Part shown: positions 1-12,402 of the stretch, in pieces
Position numbering within the stretch: the first letter of the stretch is position 1
How the letters are laid out: every line of letters starts with the position of its first letter
NCBI GenBank assembly: GCA_949825045.1
Contig: OX463818.1
Span: forward strand, 36,348,906-36,412,905
Direction: 5' to 3'
Source: Argyresthia goedartella
Taxonomy: Eukaryota; Arthropoda; Insecta; Lepidoptera; Argyresthiidae
DNA: 64,000 nucleotides
Position numbers and translations under genes: made by a program
The notes under the pieces: model-generated
Seen by the model: only the letters and a program-made list of their open reading frames with translations
Told to the model about the DNA's origin: nothing
The model's database searches: none

Positions 1-445
1 GTCACTCAGTGTTCTTTTATATATTAACATAAAATGAATACATAACAATCTCACATATACGTTATTCTACTACTAAAATATAGATTGCAATGAAAATGCA
101 ACTCAGAATTATCATTCTTCCGTCAACAAAATCGAATCGTCCAGCGATTTTGCAGAATCGTCGCATTGTACAACACTATCTGATTAAATCGACAGAAAAA
201 TAAACAAATCGACTGTACCATGCAACTGTAAGGTTAACGAAAGTATCGTTTGCTTCACTGTTCATTGAGGGCTACGAAAGAGATATCCATGAATTGTGTA
301 AAGTGGAAGCAGCAGTGGATGAAGTCCATGGGAAATATACGCTATGGTTCAACCTATCTCAGTAAAAACGGGAGACGCTACTCGAAATTTAAAATAATTG
401 ATTATTAAATAAATTAGGCGAATTTCAGAAATAAAATTACTTACG
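1..445. other. Left flank, no gene recognised
   Basis: AT-rich sequence left of the LTR element. I see no convincing exon, RNA gene or repeat. It may be intron or 5' flank of eIF2D, whose later exons lie downstream on the same strand, but nothing here shows that directly. Confidence 0.5.
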
Positions 446-640
446 TGTACGAGCCATTAGTACATTGTAATTCTGCTTACTCTGCAGTACCTACCTAAAT
501 TACTTCACTCATTATTTGTAATATATTTTTTAGTGCAATAAACGCATTCGTTAGTATCGGTCGTCTCTCCTTTGACATCTCTCAACCCTCGCCATACTAT
601 CTGACATTCGGTGTGTGATCATAGCAGCCCGCACCGTACA
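446..640 (+). repeat. 5' LTR of BEL/Pao element
   Basis: 195 bp beginning TGTACGAGCC and ending GCACCGTACA, matched by the 3' LTR at 12887-13081 with about three substitutions. The AATAAA at 538-543 inside it could serve as the element's polyadenylation signal. Confidence 0.95.
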
Positions 641-660
641 TTTTGGTCCTTCGAACCGGA
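641..660 (+). promoter_or_regulatory. Putative primer-binding site region
   Basis: The bases directly after the 5' LTR (TTTTGGTCCTTCGAACCGGA) sit where a tRNA primer anneals for minus-strand synthesis. The placement is seen; I did not match it to a particular tRNA. The untranslated leader then runs to about 1103. Confidence 0.5.
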
Positions 661-1103
661 TTTGACTTTGTATTTCGGGACTCTAAATTCAGTGCAGTAA
701 TTTGAGACTCGGATTTGTGGTTAAGTTTGGAACTAGCAACTCAGATTACAGTGTACACATAGTGACACCAGTGACAGTGTAGAGTGAATCAAACTCTATT
801 GACAGTTTGAGTTATACAAACTCGAGCACTTCAGCACACTTCGAGTAATAAAAAATCGAAGCCACCAGTAACGAGCATACTGCGGGCAGACCAATTTGTA
901 GCGACATTATACTGCAAGCCGGGTGTACACGCAGCCACAGCAGCTCAGGCAGCCGCGACTACATACAGTTCGGGGCACGGTACCAGGGTGTGGAGATAAA
1001 TCACTCATCCCGTTCGGTCCTCACAGGTGTGAGTGAACTACAGCAGCAAATACAAGTAATATCTTTCCATTTTCTTACTTTATTGACAACTTGACATTGC
1101 AAT

Positions 1104-2446
1104 ATGGAAACATTCATATCTCGTCAGCAAGAGATCACGCACTCTCTTGAACAAGTGCTGACCAACTTTAAGAAAGATTCTCCAAGCCGGAAGACTCCAG
1201 AGTACATCAAAACACGGGTGGAAGCTTTGGATACGCTTTGGGCGGAGTTTGAGGCGAATGACAATCAACTCATGATGGAGCCTATCAAGACTCATGAATA
1301 TTACACCAAGGACATTTATAACATTACGAAGAAAAATTACCAATATACTCGTGAAATTATATCCAGTTACACAAATACGCAGGATAAGGGCACGCAACCT
1401 GACCAAAAAATTACTGAACTGATCAGTCTCCAGCGAAAAAATTTTCGGGCATTTTCGAGACTTACGGACGGAATAATTGTGTCGGAAATTGAAGAGAAAT
1501 GGGAGCTTGGAGATGAATTGAAAGCTCTGCAATCACGTTGGGAGAAAATTGACAACTTACATTGGCAAATTGACAACATACTTCAAGGTTCGGACGTTAA
1601 CTACGAGATGGAGTTTACTCATCATGAAACGGTCTTCAAATCTGTCAAAAAAGATCTTAACAAAAAAATTGGTGCTATGGCCCATCAGCAGCAAGCAACC
1701 CCAAAAATGATAATACCATAATTTTCGGGCAATTATACACAATGGCCAACATTTTTTGATCTTTTTTCGGGAACTATTCACAACAATCCTGTACTGACAT
1801 AGGCGCAGAAGATGCAACATTTAAAGGGGAAACTGCAAGGAGAAGCTGAGCGTCTCATCCAGCATCTCAATGTATCATCTGACAATTATGATACGGCTTG
1901 GGAGATTTTGACCCATCGATATGACAACAAGCAAGTTCTCTTTACCAAACAGATAGAATGTTTTTTAAATCAGCCTATCATACAAAAACAATCTTCTGCC
2001 GATATCAAAAAACTTCATGACACCACCATGGAATGCATCCATGCTATCCACAACCTAGGAATAGATACATCTACATGGGATCCACTTCTTGTACATCTGC
2101 TGGTTAAAAAGCTCGTAATGTCACATACAGTGACTACATGGAGTCACGCAAAGCTCCTCGTGAAACTCCTTCATTTGAGGAATTCACCTCATTTCTCGAG
2201 GCAAAATTCACTGCCTTAGAGCCTTTGAATAAGAAAAGCGATGAAACGACGTCTACAATCAAGCAATTTACATCAAAAACTCCCTACAATCAGAAGAGCA
2301 AAGATATTCAGAGGTCATCATGGAACTCTGAAAAACAAGATCATACCAAAGCAATTCAACTATATTCAACTGTGCTGTATGTAACTCAAAACATGCGTTA
2401 TTCCAATGCAGGAAATTCGAATCTATGTCACCGGACGTTCAACTAA
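1104..2446 (+). pseudogene. BEL/Pao gag, broken
   Basis: An open frame from ATG 1104 gives an N-terminal coiled-coil-like region and then a BEL-type gag domain with the FSGNYTQW motif (DUF1759-like), reading on to about 2110. An in-frame TAA at 1719-1721 and a TAG at 1800-1802 interrupt it. Around 2115-2135 the reading moves to another frame (2138-2446). A zinc knuckle of form C-x2-C-x3-H-x4-C is readable in a third frame at about 2357-2395, so there are at least two frameshifts. The family protein packages the element RNA in cytoplasmic particles; this copy cannot make an intact one. Confidence 0.85.
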
Positions 2447-2476
2447 AAACAGCTTGGAACCTCAAAACCACAAGCA

Positions 2477-4147
2477 GTGGCCCAGTTTAAACAAATAGAG
2501 ATGAAACTTTCAAGGGACAACAATTTACATGACAGTTATCATCAGTTCATACATGAATATATAGCACTAGGGCATATTAAGATATGTCTCACCAACAAGC
2601 AACCGGAATGCTATCTTCCACATCATTCCGTTATCAAACAAGATTCAAGCACGACGAAGCTACGCGTCGTCTTTAATGCATCTGCTAAGACATCATCAGG
2701 CCACAGCCTCAACGACTTGGTTGAATGTGGACCCAAACTCCAACAGGACATACAAGGCCTACTTCTACGTTGGAGGACGTATAAATACGTATATATGGCA
2801 GACTGCGAAAAAATGAATCGAATGACATCATTTGGAGAAACAGCCCCCATGAAGCACTTCGAGAGTATCAGCTGTATACAATTACTTATGGGATGAAAGC
2901 AGCACCATGTTTAGCTATGCGAGTCATGAAACAACTAGCAAAGGATGAGTCACAAACTTACCCATTGGCCGCGCGTGTTCTTGAAAATGACTTTTTTGTT
3001 GATGATTTGTTGAGTGGAAGCGACACAATCGAGCAGGCACAAGAAGTCCAAAATCAACTTATCAGGATGCTAAAAGGGGCTGGATTTAATTTACGCAAGT
3101 GGTCCAGCAACAGCCCAAAGCTTTTACAAGATCTATCAGAGAGCCAACTAAACCCGACAATCGTCGACTTCAAAACGGCTGACTCTACAAAAGCACTAGG
3201 ATTACGTTGGAATCCGAAAAATGACACATTTAGCTTTAAAAGCAAGGTAAATGACACAAAACATAAACATCATTCAAAACGAAGTATGCTATGGGATATA
3301 TCCAAGTTGTTTGACCCACTCGGATGGCTGTCTCCGATTACTATTAAAGCAAAACTACTTTTTCAACGTGTCTGGACATCGGGCATTCAATGGGATGATC
3401 TGGTGTCAACGGAATTACAAGCTGAATGGACACTTTTCCGGGACGACTTACGCAACATCGACAAGTTTGAAATACCGAGATGGATCGGAAATATCGAATT
3501 TAGATCCCAGATACATGCATTCTGTGATGCGACGGAGAAAGTATACGCCTGTGCGATTTATTTAAAAACAACTGAAAACAACGGCCGCCTCTCGATTCGA
3601 ATTATTGCAGCTAAAACAAAATTAGCACCGCTGAATAAAACCGTAACGCTTCCACGATTGGAGTTATGTGGAGCACTACTACTTACAAGACTTCTTACAA
3701 AAGTCAAACAGGCACTGAAGCAAACTGACATTGAAACATTTGCATGGACGGATTCGATGATTGTGCTGGGGTGGCTACAGAGCACGATGGAAATCATTCG
3801 TCGCCAATAGAGTCCAGGAAATTATAGAAGTTGTGCCACCCTCATGCTGGCGGCACACGCAATCAAGTGACAATGCAGCAGATTGCGCAACGAGAGGTCT
3901 GACTCCTTCGCAACTGAAAGAACATGCGTTGTGGTGGGAGGGCCCATCTTGGCTCAAATCCCAAATAACTTACAAAACAACCACATATGACAGCCCTCAG
4001 ATTGAGTTGAAAAGAAAAATGACAGCGAATACGGCTCAAATATCAGTACCTATCGTCGACGAGCTATTAAATAAACACAGTGTTTTATCGCATGCCGTCA
4101 GAGTGATGTGTTGGGTGTCACGTTTCATAACAAACGCACGCGACTGA
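2477..4147 (+). pseudogene. BEL/Pao pol: reverse transcriptase and RNase H, broken
   Basis: Frame 2477-2896 carries the start of the RT domain (KLRVVFNASA, then MADCEKM holding the first catalytic Asp region). A frameshift with a small loss near 2815 moves reading to 2893-3810, which has the second RT motif as FVDDLLSG and then RNase H (HAFCDAT, LPRLELCGA, AWTDS). A further one-base shift near 3785 leads into 3761-4147, ending at an in-frame TGA at 4145-4147. The aspartic protease expected between the gag zinc knuckle (about 2395) and RT is absent, so a deletion lies near 2430-2480. The product would copy the element RNA into DNA. Confidence 0.88.
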
Positions 4148-4177
4148 GCAAATGCAATTCGAACCAGACACCTTTCA

Positions 4178-5770
4178 GTGACAGAAATAGAAAATACTTA
4201 CAACACATTCATAAAGACAACACAGTGGGAGGAGTATCATGACGTCATTTCCCAGCTCAAGGAAAACAAAATTTTGAGTAAAAAGAGCAACATATTAAAA
4301 TTGAATCCATATTTGGATGAGAATGACATACTAAGAGTAGGAGGACGGCTACAGCATTCACAATTGACAGACGAGTCCAAACACCCTATCATCATACCAC
4401 AGCATTCGAAACTGACAGAACTTCTCATTGATCAAGCTCACAAACGCACGCTGCATGGTGGACCAAGACTAACCTTGGCGCACTTACGGAACAAATATTG
4501 GGTGGTTGGGGGCAACAGAACAGTGAAAAAACATATTCGCAATTGCGTGAAATGTCGTCGATTCATCAATAGCAGGCATAATCAGTTGATGTCCAATCTA
4601 CCCGCCCCAAGAGTAACACCATCAAGACCCTTTACTCATACCGGAGTTGACTTTACTGGATTTGTGGAATTAAAGGTCAACAAAGGACGGGGGATCAAAA
4701 CAACAAAAGGTTACATTGCTGTTTTTGTCTGCCTTGCCACAAAAGCAATCCACCTAGAACTAGTGTCGGATTTGACTTCAGCAGCATTTCTTGCAGCACT
4801 CAAACGGATGTGCAACAGAAGAGGCACTCCAAAAGGATTATGGAGCGACAACGCCACAAACTTTCAAGGAAGTTCGAAAATCCTACAAAGGGAATACAAG
4901 CAAGCCTTAGAACTAATTGACAACGATTTTCTCACAGACATTGCAGAAATGGGAATAACATGGCACTTTAATGCTCCGGCATGGCCAAGCGCAGGTGGTC
5001 TGTGGGAAGCCGCTGTACGCAGCATGAAGCATCACCTAAAACGTATATTAGGGGATCAAAAACTGACATTTGAGGAATTTTATACTCTCCTGACACAAAT
5101 TGAAGCATGCCTCAATTCCAGACCCCTCTACGCATTGACAGAAAACATCGATGATGATATTTTGACTCCAGGCCATTTCTTAGTAGGTGGTCCAATATTA
5201 TCATCACCATTTTCTGACATAAACATCACCTGCCCAAGGACAAGATGGCAAATGACAGAAAAGATGCATCGTGAATTCTGGAAGAAATGGTCAACAGACT
5301 ACTTGCATATACTTCAGACACGCAGCAAATGGAATCAACCACAGAAAAATACTAAAATCAATGACATAGTGCTTGTCAAAGAAGACAATATGCCACCGTC
5401 TAAATGGGCCCTCGGAAGAGTGACAGACATACACCCAGGCAAGGATGGACATGTACGGGTAGTAACTTTGAAAACAAAGGGAGGGCACGTGAAACTTCCT
5501 ATTATTAAATTAGCCCCCTTACCGGTGCATCATCAGCATGACAATGACAAGCCAGATAGACCTATTAACAACCCGCCGAGATCGAAGAGGAGTCGCAAAA
5601 ATAAACTTCCTAACGTACTTGTGACAGCGCTACTACTCTTTATGACATGTTTAACGTCCACAGTTCAACAACAACAAGCTAGCAACTTTCAGATCACCAC
5701 TCTAAATAACAGTAACACGCTATATTTTGATAAAGTTGCTGAGCTTGGAATTATACAGGACCAGTGGTAA
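4178..5770 (+). pseudogene. BEL/Pao integrase, fused in frame to the env signal peptide
   Basis: A 530-codon open stretch. An HHCC zinc finger (AHKRTLH ... CVKC) is followed by a catalytic core whose three acidic residues are all present: Asp in GVDFTG near residue 155, Asp in WSDNATNF near 223 and Glu in LWEAAV near 276. The C-terminal chromo-like segment of BEL integrases follows. The last about 50 codons hold a hydrophobic segment (VLVTALLLFMTCLTS) that looks like the signal peptide of the envelope protein, in the same frame, so pol and env form one polyprotein frame here. The stretch lies in the frame of the preceding RNase H part, separated by the TGA at 4145. It ends at a TAA (5768-5770) after which the same frame continues into env. 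Confidence 0.88.
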
Positions 5771-5809
5771 ATTATCGTATACTACAACCTGACAACATAT
5801 TGGCAGAGT

Positions 5810-7119
5810 ATGGCTGATATAAAATCTTATGTTCACCATATAAGTGACATCTGCAAATCACAACCAACCTTCATGACAATAGCAGCTCAGTTTGAACATG
5901 AGCTTAGCGAACTCGAACATTATAATAAATTAATGACAACTCATGACAGGATCATATCTCGTAAAAGGAGGGGATTAATAAATGCAATCGGTTATGTAGC
6001 CAATAGCCTATTTGGTGTACTGGATGACAGATTTGCCAGACGTTATGAGCAGGACATCGAAATCATTGGAAAAAGAGAAAACCATTTGTTCACTCTCTTC
6101 AAGAACCTGACGTCAATTACAGAAGCAGAAAACAATATCCTGAAACGAAATGAAAATATCATGAATAAACAATTCACTATCATCAATAATCACCTCAGTA
6201 GTATATCAGACGAAATGAACAAGTTAAACGACAACAACAACAATGCCTTACAAGCATTCTACATAGTAGCGTCTGCAATATCAGCTGACGTCATCATATC
6301 AAATTTGCGAAGAATTCAGGAAACTCTCATCGACACTATCACTGACATTTATCACGGTCGATTAGACTTTCACTTACTATCGCCGAAGCAAATCCAAGAC
6401 CAACTGAACATCGTCTCAGGTCAATTAAATGAAGACTTAAAAGTTCCAGTGAGCAGCATCAAGGATCTATACAAATTATTGAAGATACGAGCAAGAGTTA
6501 CAAGCAGATTTTTGATTATGGAAATTCGAGTACCGCTTATCAATCGTGATCAGTTCGAACTTGATAAAATCATATCTGTGCCCCAGATGAAAGGTGTCAG
6601 AGCAGTCTACACTAAGACAGAGGCACCCTATATAGCAGTCAATATCTGAAACGATATTATGATGCCAATGACAGAATATGATCTACAATCGTGCATAAAA
6701 AATATCGACCAGAAAATGTTATGCCCCATCAATAGCCCAATCTGCAATATAAAGTCCCATGAGTCTATCTGTGACACTCGATTGTTTATAAACAATAAAA
6801 ATGACACATTTTGCACGTCCGAAGTCAAGGAGTGTACCGACAAATGGATCGGTTTACACACACGAGACACGTGGCTATTCTCGTGTTGCCAGGAATGCAC
6901 AATTCGCATTTTATGCCCAGCCGGCTACTCTACAAAACTTCTACGCGGCAGTGGTCTTATAACAATAGGTCAAGGTTGCGTTATCAAAGGAGAAGCCTTT
7001 ATGATTCATGCCCATCATGACTACGTAAATCAGATGTTTATAGAACAGAAGATTGAAACACCGATTACTGCTGTATCCACATTAAATGACGTGATCAATA
7101 CTTCTTTACGTCATGATAT
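5810..7119 (+). pseudogene. Envelope-type protein of the BEL/Pao element, upstream part
   Basis: It reads on in the integrase frame after the TAA at 5768. A basic furin-like cleavage motif (RKRRG, about 5969-5983) is directly followed by a glycine- and hydrophobic-rich stretch like a fusion peptide, then long helices, then a cysteine-rich domain (about 6690-6990). This order matches the baculovirus F-like Env of insect errantiviruses. A TGA at 6647-6649 breaks the frame once more, and homology ends near 7119 where foreign DNA begins. The membrane anchor is found 5.3 kb downstream (12403-12804). This copy cannot yield a full protein. Confidence 0.75.
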
Positions 7120-7641
7120 TGTTACGAGCGTGGGGTTCGTATTTGATAGAAAAGCACGAATTAATCCACTAAATAAAACACTCACTTTATCACCCAAATT
7201 ACAATTCACACGAACTGTGCCTAAAATCCACTAATTAAAACACACACACTATTTCACTAATTATGCACTCACTATTCACACGAAGAGTGTTTCTCTCCGA
7301 TTATCCTTGTACTAGCACTCGATCGCAGTTAAAATGAAACTAAACTCGCGCCGGCCGTCGGCGCCTTTTATATCCCGCGGAGCCGCTCTGGACACATTGT
7401 CCACACATATCGCGAATATTCTAGTAAGGACCAGCGTGCGGGCCGAGAACATTCGAGACCATATATGTCTCTCTCTAATGGTGCACTCTCTCTGTCACTC
7501 CCTTTTCGAATGTTCCGAGTATAGCTATCTCTTGCTAGTAGCCCTATCTCTGTCACACACTTCTCGAATGTTCCGAGTATAGCTATCTCTTTCTAGCAGT
7601 GCTATCTCTGTCACTCCTACCGGATATTTCGCCATATAACG
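7120..7641 (-). promoter_or_regulatory. Heat-shock promoter-like module (possible solo LTR or hsp70-type promoter) inside env
   Basis: Read on the - strand this looks like an inducible promoter plus leader. A TATA box (GGATATAAAAGG, plus coordinates 7364-7375) is preceded by four heat-shock-element-like units: 7561-7573 (TTC-n2-GAA-n2-TTC, perfect), 7503-7515, 7447-7459 and 7414-7426. GAGA tracts lie at about 7466-7492. A leader of about 215 nt follows. Two of the elements lie in a direct repeat with 58-bp spacing. On the + strand the block starts TGTTACGAGCG and ends CATATAAC, so it may be a solo LTR of another element with near TG...CA ends and a doubtful 5-bp duplication (GATAT/GATTT). No coding region follows on the - strand except antisense env. 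Confidence 0.6.
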
Positions 7642-7645
7642 ATTT

Positions 7646-8977
7646 GTGCTTCAGAGGCCCATAATCACACACACAAAATCACTTGAACAACAGCTTGCAG
7701 AGGCACACCACGAGCTTCAAGTTTTCAGCGAGCGGGAGGAACAGCGAGACAGTGCTACAACCAGGGCCTTATATAATGAGGTCATGAGCCAAACTGGCAT
7801 ACCAACTATTGACCTAACAGCTTGTGATCTCACGTGTGATAGTCCTAATAGATCGCAATCAGTAACTACTATGAGCTGTAGTAAAAATAAATTAAAGAAA
7901 TATGTTAAATTGAATAATTATATAAAAAAAACACAAAAACTAGCTAATAGAAATAAAATATTTTGTAACAATGTAAATTGTAGCAAGGAACGTGTCGAAT
8001 TAATTAAGGAAATCGATGATTGTAGATTATGTTTGGAAAAAACTACATAAAAGTACGAATGTGACACACGGCGACTCCAGTCAGATATGCATATTTTAAA
8101 CTCATCATTACAAAGTATTACACGTAAATATGAGTCAGCACAATACGAAATTAAGGAACATGTGTCGGCTATGAATAGTTTGTTGGAGACGTGTAAGTAT
8201 AATTATGACACTTTCATATCTTTGACCGACAATCACATCTGTGATTGTAAACAAGCTCCAGCGGACTGTTCCGTGCCGACCGTGTGTCCCGCCGAGCAGC
8301 CGGCCGAACAGCTGATACTGACCCAGGCGCCGCCGTCAGTCGACTTGAGTACTAATAGTGTTATCAATAACGCCTCCTTCTCTTGGACAAAGGATAGGTA
8401 TATAATGTACAGCGATGAACTTGGAAAAAATATGGGTTTACAGCTTAGTCAGCGCGTGGGCCAGGCAATATTAAATAACTGTATGCCTGGCGCCACATAT
8501 TCACAAATATTAAACAAAGTGTTGTCATCGCAGTTTTTAGAACCAACCACCCTAATTATATTAATTGGTAGAAGGGAAAATGTATCTAAAAAACTAATTA
8601 CTAAATACTTTTCCAAATTAAATTCTTTACAAAATGTAGATAGAATAATCTTGTTTGCGTTTCCCTTCAGCCAATCTTTGTCACAACATGAAAATCATAT
8701 AAGACATGATTATAATACATTTATACACACATTGACATGTCGTCATACTGAAAAATTTCATTTTATAGACACCAATATTTGTATTGGAAAATATTTTTAT
8801 TTGACTAAGGATAGGTATTACCTATCTAGGTTTTATACAAAACAGATAGCACAGTCACAATCTTATTTTATTTTGAACTCAGTCAAGTTTTTGACTAATG
8901 AAACGCCTGCTTCTATTGAGCAGTGTAATAATAATGACATGTACTCCTTGGAATCTGTTCCAAGCTCTTTAAATTAA
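7646..8977 (+). pseudogene. LINE A ORF1, with one internal stop
   Basis: One frame is open except for a TAA at 8048-8050. The N-terminal half is charged and helical (coiled-coil-like) with cysteine pairs; the C-terminal half (from about 8370) has the pattern of the SGNH/esterase-like domain found in ORF1 of CR1-group LINEs (YIMYSDELGKNMG, then LIILIGRREN). The canonical Ser and Asn-Asp motifs are weak. The family protein binds element RNA. The 5' end of the frame is not clearly defined, so the start is uncertain. Confidence 0.7.
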
Positions 8978-9161
8978 CCCATAGGACAACAGAGAGTAAC
9001 TCTGGCAGTAATATTAATATTTGTATAAATATACCTTCATCTTGCCCATTAAATCAAGTTACTAGTAATGAAAAATGTAAAAGTAAGAATATTTTAAACG
9101 TGGTTCATCAAAATATACAGGGCATGTTAAGTTAAGTAAAGAACTGGAAATTGAGTTATTC

Positions 9162-11924
9162 ATGAACTGTAATAATATTGATATTTTATGTATAACAGAG
9201 CACTTTTTAAAGAGTTATCAGTTCATGTTCAACTTTAATAACCACCACGTTGCTAGTTCGTTCAACAGAAAAACAGCTGATCGCGGTGGCTCCTTAATAC
9301 TTGTAAATAATAGTTTTAAATATAAGGAACGAGTTGACATAGTGAGCCTGTCTGTTGAGCGTACCATGGAAATAGCCTGTATTGAACTTGAACAACTTAT
9401 TGTTATGAGCGTATACAGACCACCAGATTCATCCTTTGATTTATTCGAAAAGAAAATGGATGAAGTGTTGATTAAAATCAGCGATAAAAACAATTTTTTT
9501 ATAATTTGTGGTGATTTTAATGTTAATCTGTTAGAGGATAATAATATTTGTACTAGATTAAAATCTTTATTTTTATGTCACAACATGAACTATCTGTTTT
9601 TGGAGCCTACTAGAATTACTGCAACATCTGCTACCTGCATTGACAATATATTTACTAACATTACGCCCATTTTCAAATCGGTCATCAATAAATTAACCTC
9701 TGATCACTCTGGTCAGATAGGTATATTCAATATTAAAATAAAAAAGGACCAAAAAGAGGATATTACATGTGTGCCCGTTAGTGACACTCGGCTTGAACAC
9801 TACAGGAATAATATTTTAGATAAACTATGGGAAATACCATACAGTGACGATCCAAATTTGTTGTACAACTCAGTATTTAACCTTGTCAAAAATGAATATG
9901 ATACGGTATTTAAATCAAAAACTATAAAAGTTAATAACAAAGCTTTGTTTAGTGATTGGGCGACAATTGGAATTCATAGGAGCAGACGATGATTATATGA
10001 ACTCTATGAAGAGAAATCATATAACAAAAATACGGCCTTTCTAGATTATGTTCGTAGTTATTCAAAAATGTTTAAACGCGTTTGTGCCGTAGCTAAATCT
10101 AATTTCATTAAAAACAAAATTGAATCTAGTAGCAATGTAATGAAAACGACTTGGCAAATTATAAACAGAGAGACTGGAAAGGCCAAAGCTACACATAATA
10201 ACTTCAAGCTTAAGATAGATAATCAATTGCTAAGTACAGACCTAGAATTAGCAAAAGCTTTCGAAAATTTCTTTACGGACATTCCAGTTTCAACAACCAA
10301 GTCTTTAAATTCATCTCCCGCTGCTGCTGAATCTATACTTAAACAAAATTTTGAGGAATGTAAAACAGATTTAAAATTTAGGCACGTAAATAATGAAGAC
10401 ATTGTAAAAGCGTTTAAATCCCTGGAAATGAAAAAGACAGCTGACGCCCATGGTCTATCAGGAAAAATTATTAGTTCCATTGTAGATTGTATTGCACCTC
10501 ACCTTTGTTGTATATTTAATCAATGTATAGATAATGGTGTGTTTCCTGACTTGATGAAACTAAGTAAAGTTATACCTTTATTCAAAGCTGGTAGTACATC
10601 AGACCCCACCAATTTTAGACCCATATCGATACTACCAACGCTTAGCAAAATATTTGAAAAACTCATACTTAATCAATTGCAAAGTCATTTTTATCTCAAT
10701 AATTTAATTCATATTGCTCAGTTTGGTTTCACAAAGGGTCGTTCAACAGCCGATGCTGGTGTTGAACTAATCGACAATATTTTTGATGCCTGGGAAGACG
10801 CAATGGATGCAATAGGTGTCTTCTGCGATCTATCCAAGGCTTTTGATTGCGTCCATCATGACACTCTTGTCAGGAAGTTACGCCATTATGGTGTAAAAGA
10901 TCAGGCACTTGGCCTTCTGGAGTAATATCTAACAGATAGGGTTCAGATGGTCGATGTTAATGGGAAAAGATCACCTGGGTTTTCAATAAGTATGGGCGTA
11001 CCGCAAGGTTCAATTCTTGGTCCTTTCTTGTTTTTAGTATATATTAATGATTTACCTTACCTTGTTAAAGCAAAACATGGCTTAGTATTGTTTGCCGATG
11101 ATACTTCTTTGATATTTAAAGTTAAAAGACAGCAATCAAATTATGACGAGGTAAACAATGCTATCTCTAGTATAGTGAACTGGTTTACTGTTAACAATTT
11201 ATTACTTAATGAAAAGAAAACTAAATGTATTAAATTCGTGTTACCCAATGTGAACCCGGTAACTACAGACATATTTATAAAAGGACAGAGATTGGACCTT
11301 GTGCAGTCGACTGTCTTTTTGGGCATTACTTTAGACGCCAAACTACAATGGGATCCTCATATAAATAAATTGTCGAACAGACTGAGTTCGGCAGCGTTCG
11401 CAGTTAAAAAAATTAGAGCTCTTACCGACGTAGACACCGCTAGACTAGTCTACTTTAGTTACTTTCATAGTCTAATGACCTATGGTATTTTATTGTGGGG
11501 TCACGCTGCGAATGCTAATAGTATATTTATTCTGCAGAAACGGGCTGTTCGTGCAATTTATAGATTAGGGCCTAGAGTGTCACTGAGGGAAAAGTTTAAA
11601 GAAATCAATATTCTGACATTTGTGTCTCAATATATCTATGACAATCTTGTGTATGTAAAAAGAAATATAACTAATTTTCAGAAGTACAGTGATATACACA
11701 ATTTTAATACTAGAAATAAAGACAAGTTGGTTGCTTATGTAAGCAGACTACATAAAATTAGTAATTCTTTTAAAGGCAATTGTATACGCTATTACAATAA
11801 GGTCCCTACTGATAATAAAAACTTACCTTTAGACAAGTTTAAAATAATAATAAAACAGAAATTGTATAAAAAAGGTTACTATAGGATATCTGATTACTTA
11901 GAGGACAGATGTCCATGGGAATAG
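9162..11924 (+). pseudogene. LINE A ORF2: endonuclease and reverse transcriptase, broken
   Basis: Apurinic-type endonuclease motifs are readable: CITEHF, then ICGDFNVNL near 9507, then TSDHSGQ near 9700. The RT follows with DLSKAFDCVHH, GVPQGSILGPFLF and LFADDTSLIF. In-frame stops at 9990-9992 (TGA) and 10923-10925 (TAA) and a frameshift near 9134, just after the conserved HQNIQG start of the endonuclease, disable it. The remaining sequence is well preserved, so the lesions are few point changes. Confidence 0.88.
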
Positions 11925-12167
11925 ATTGTTTGAGTAACAGGCTGTTTCGATATATAATTAGCATTCATTTTGTAATTTGACAATATTTTATTTAAAAAAG
12001 GAAACGCAAAAGATGCGACGACTGTGGAGTTTCTTCGGTGAGCTCTTCTCCACAGATTCCGCCATTGTGTTAGTGAACTCACCCAAAAAAATGTAATGAC
12101 GGATCTAAGTGATGTAACAACATCCTATGGAAATAAATGATTTTTGATTTTGATTTTGATTTTGGTA

Positions 12168-12402
12168 AGGGGTCCTGAAAACGCCTGAAAACGGGTTTTC
12201 AGGTTATGGCGTCATCTGATAGAGGGTGCCCTGAAACGGACTGAAAACATGTTTCAGGCGCCTGAAAACGAAGGCAACTTGGGTGAAAATTCGATCTTTA
12301 CATATGTGATAGAGCAACTTCTGAAACGGCCTGAAATGACTTTTCAGCCTGCTGAAAACGCCTCTAAAGCACTGAAATTGTCGTTCAAAGTTTTTGACCT
12401 AA
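12168..12402. repeat. Hairpin-rich degenerate repeat, CCTGAAAACG motifs
   Basis: The motif CTGAAA(A)CG and its complement recur at least eight times in 235 bp, giving local palindromes such as CCTGAAAACGGGTTTTCAGG at about 12192. The block lies between the tail of LINE A and the resumed env frame at about 12403. I do not recognise the family. It may be the remainder of the element into which LINE A inserted. Confidence 0.5.

Larger units (their letters stand above)
7642..12167 (+). mobile_element. CR1-like non-LTR retrotransposon, nearly full length, broken (LINE A)
   Basis: Two coding regions (ORF1 7646-8977, ORF2 about 9134-11924) are followed by a 240-bp 3' UTR and a short-repeat tail of TTTTGA units (about 12139-12163) after AATAAA, typical of CR1-group LINEs, which end in a microsatellite rather than poly(A). 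It lies inside the env of the BEL element. The 5' end abuts the heat-shock-like module. ORF1 has one internal stop; ORF2 has two stops and a frameshift. Fragments of related elements occur at 13532, 27060, 36645, 37845 and 45967. Confidence 0.88.

Noticed and set aside
241..420. Possible upstream eIF2D exon
   Set aside because: A short open stretch is present but with no splice sites I trust and no likeness to the family.
7334..7582. 82-codon + strand open frame in the heat-shock-like module
   Set aside because: No domain, and it overlaps promoter-type motifs on the opposite strand; chance frame.
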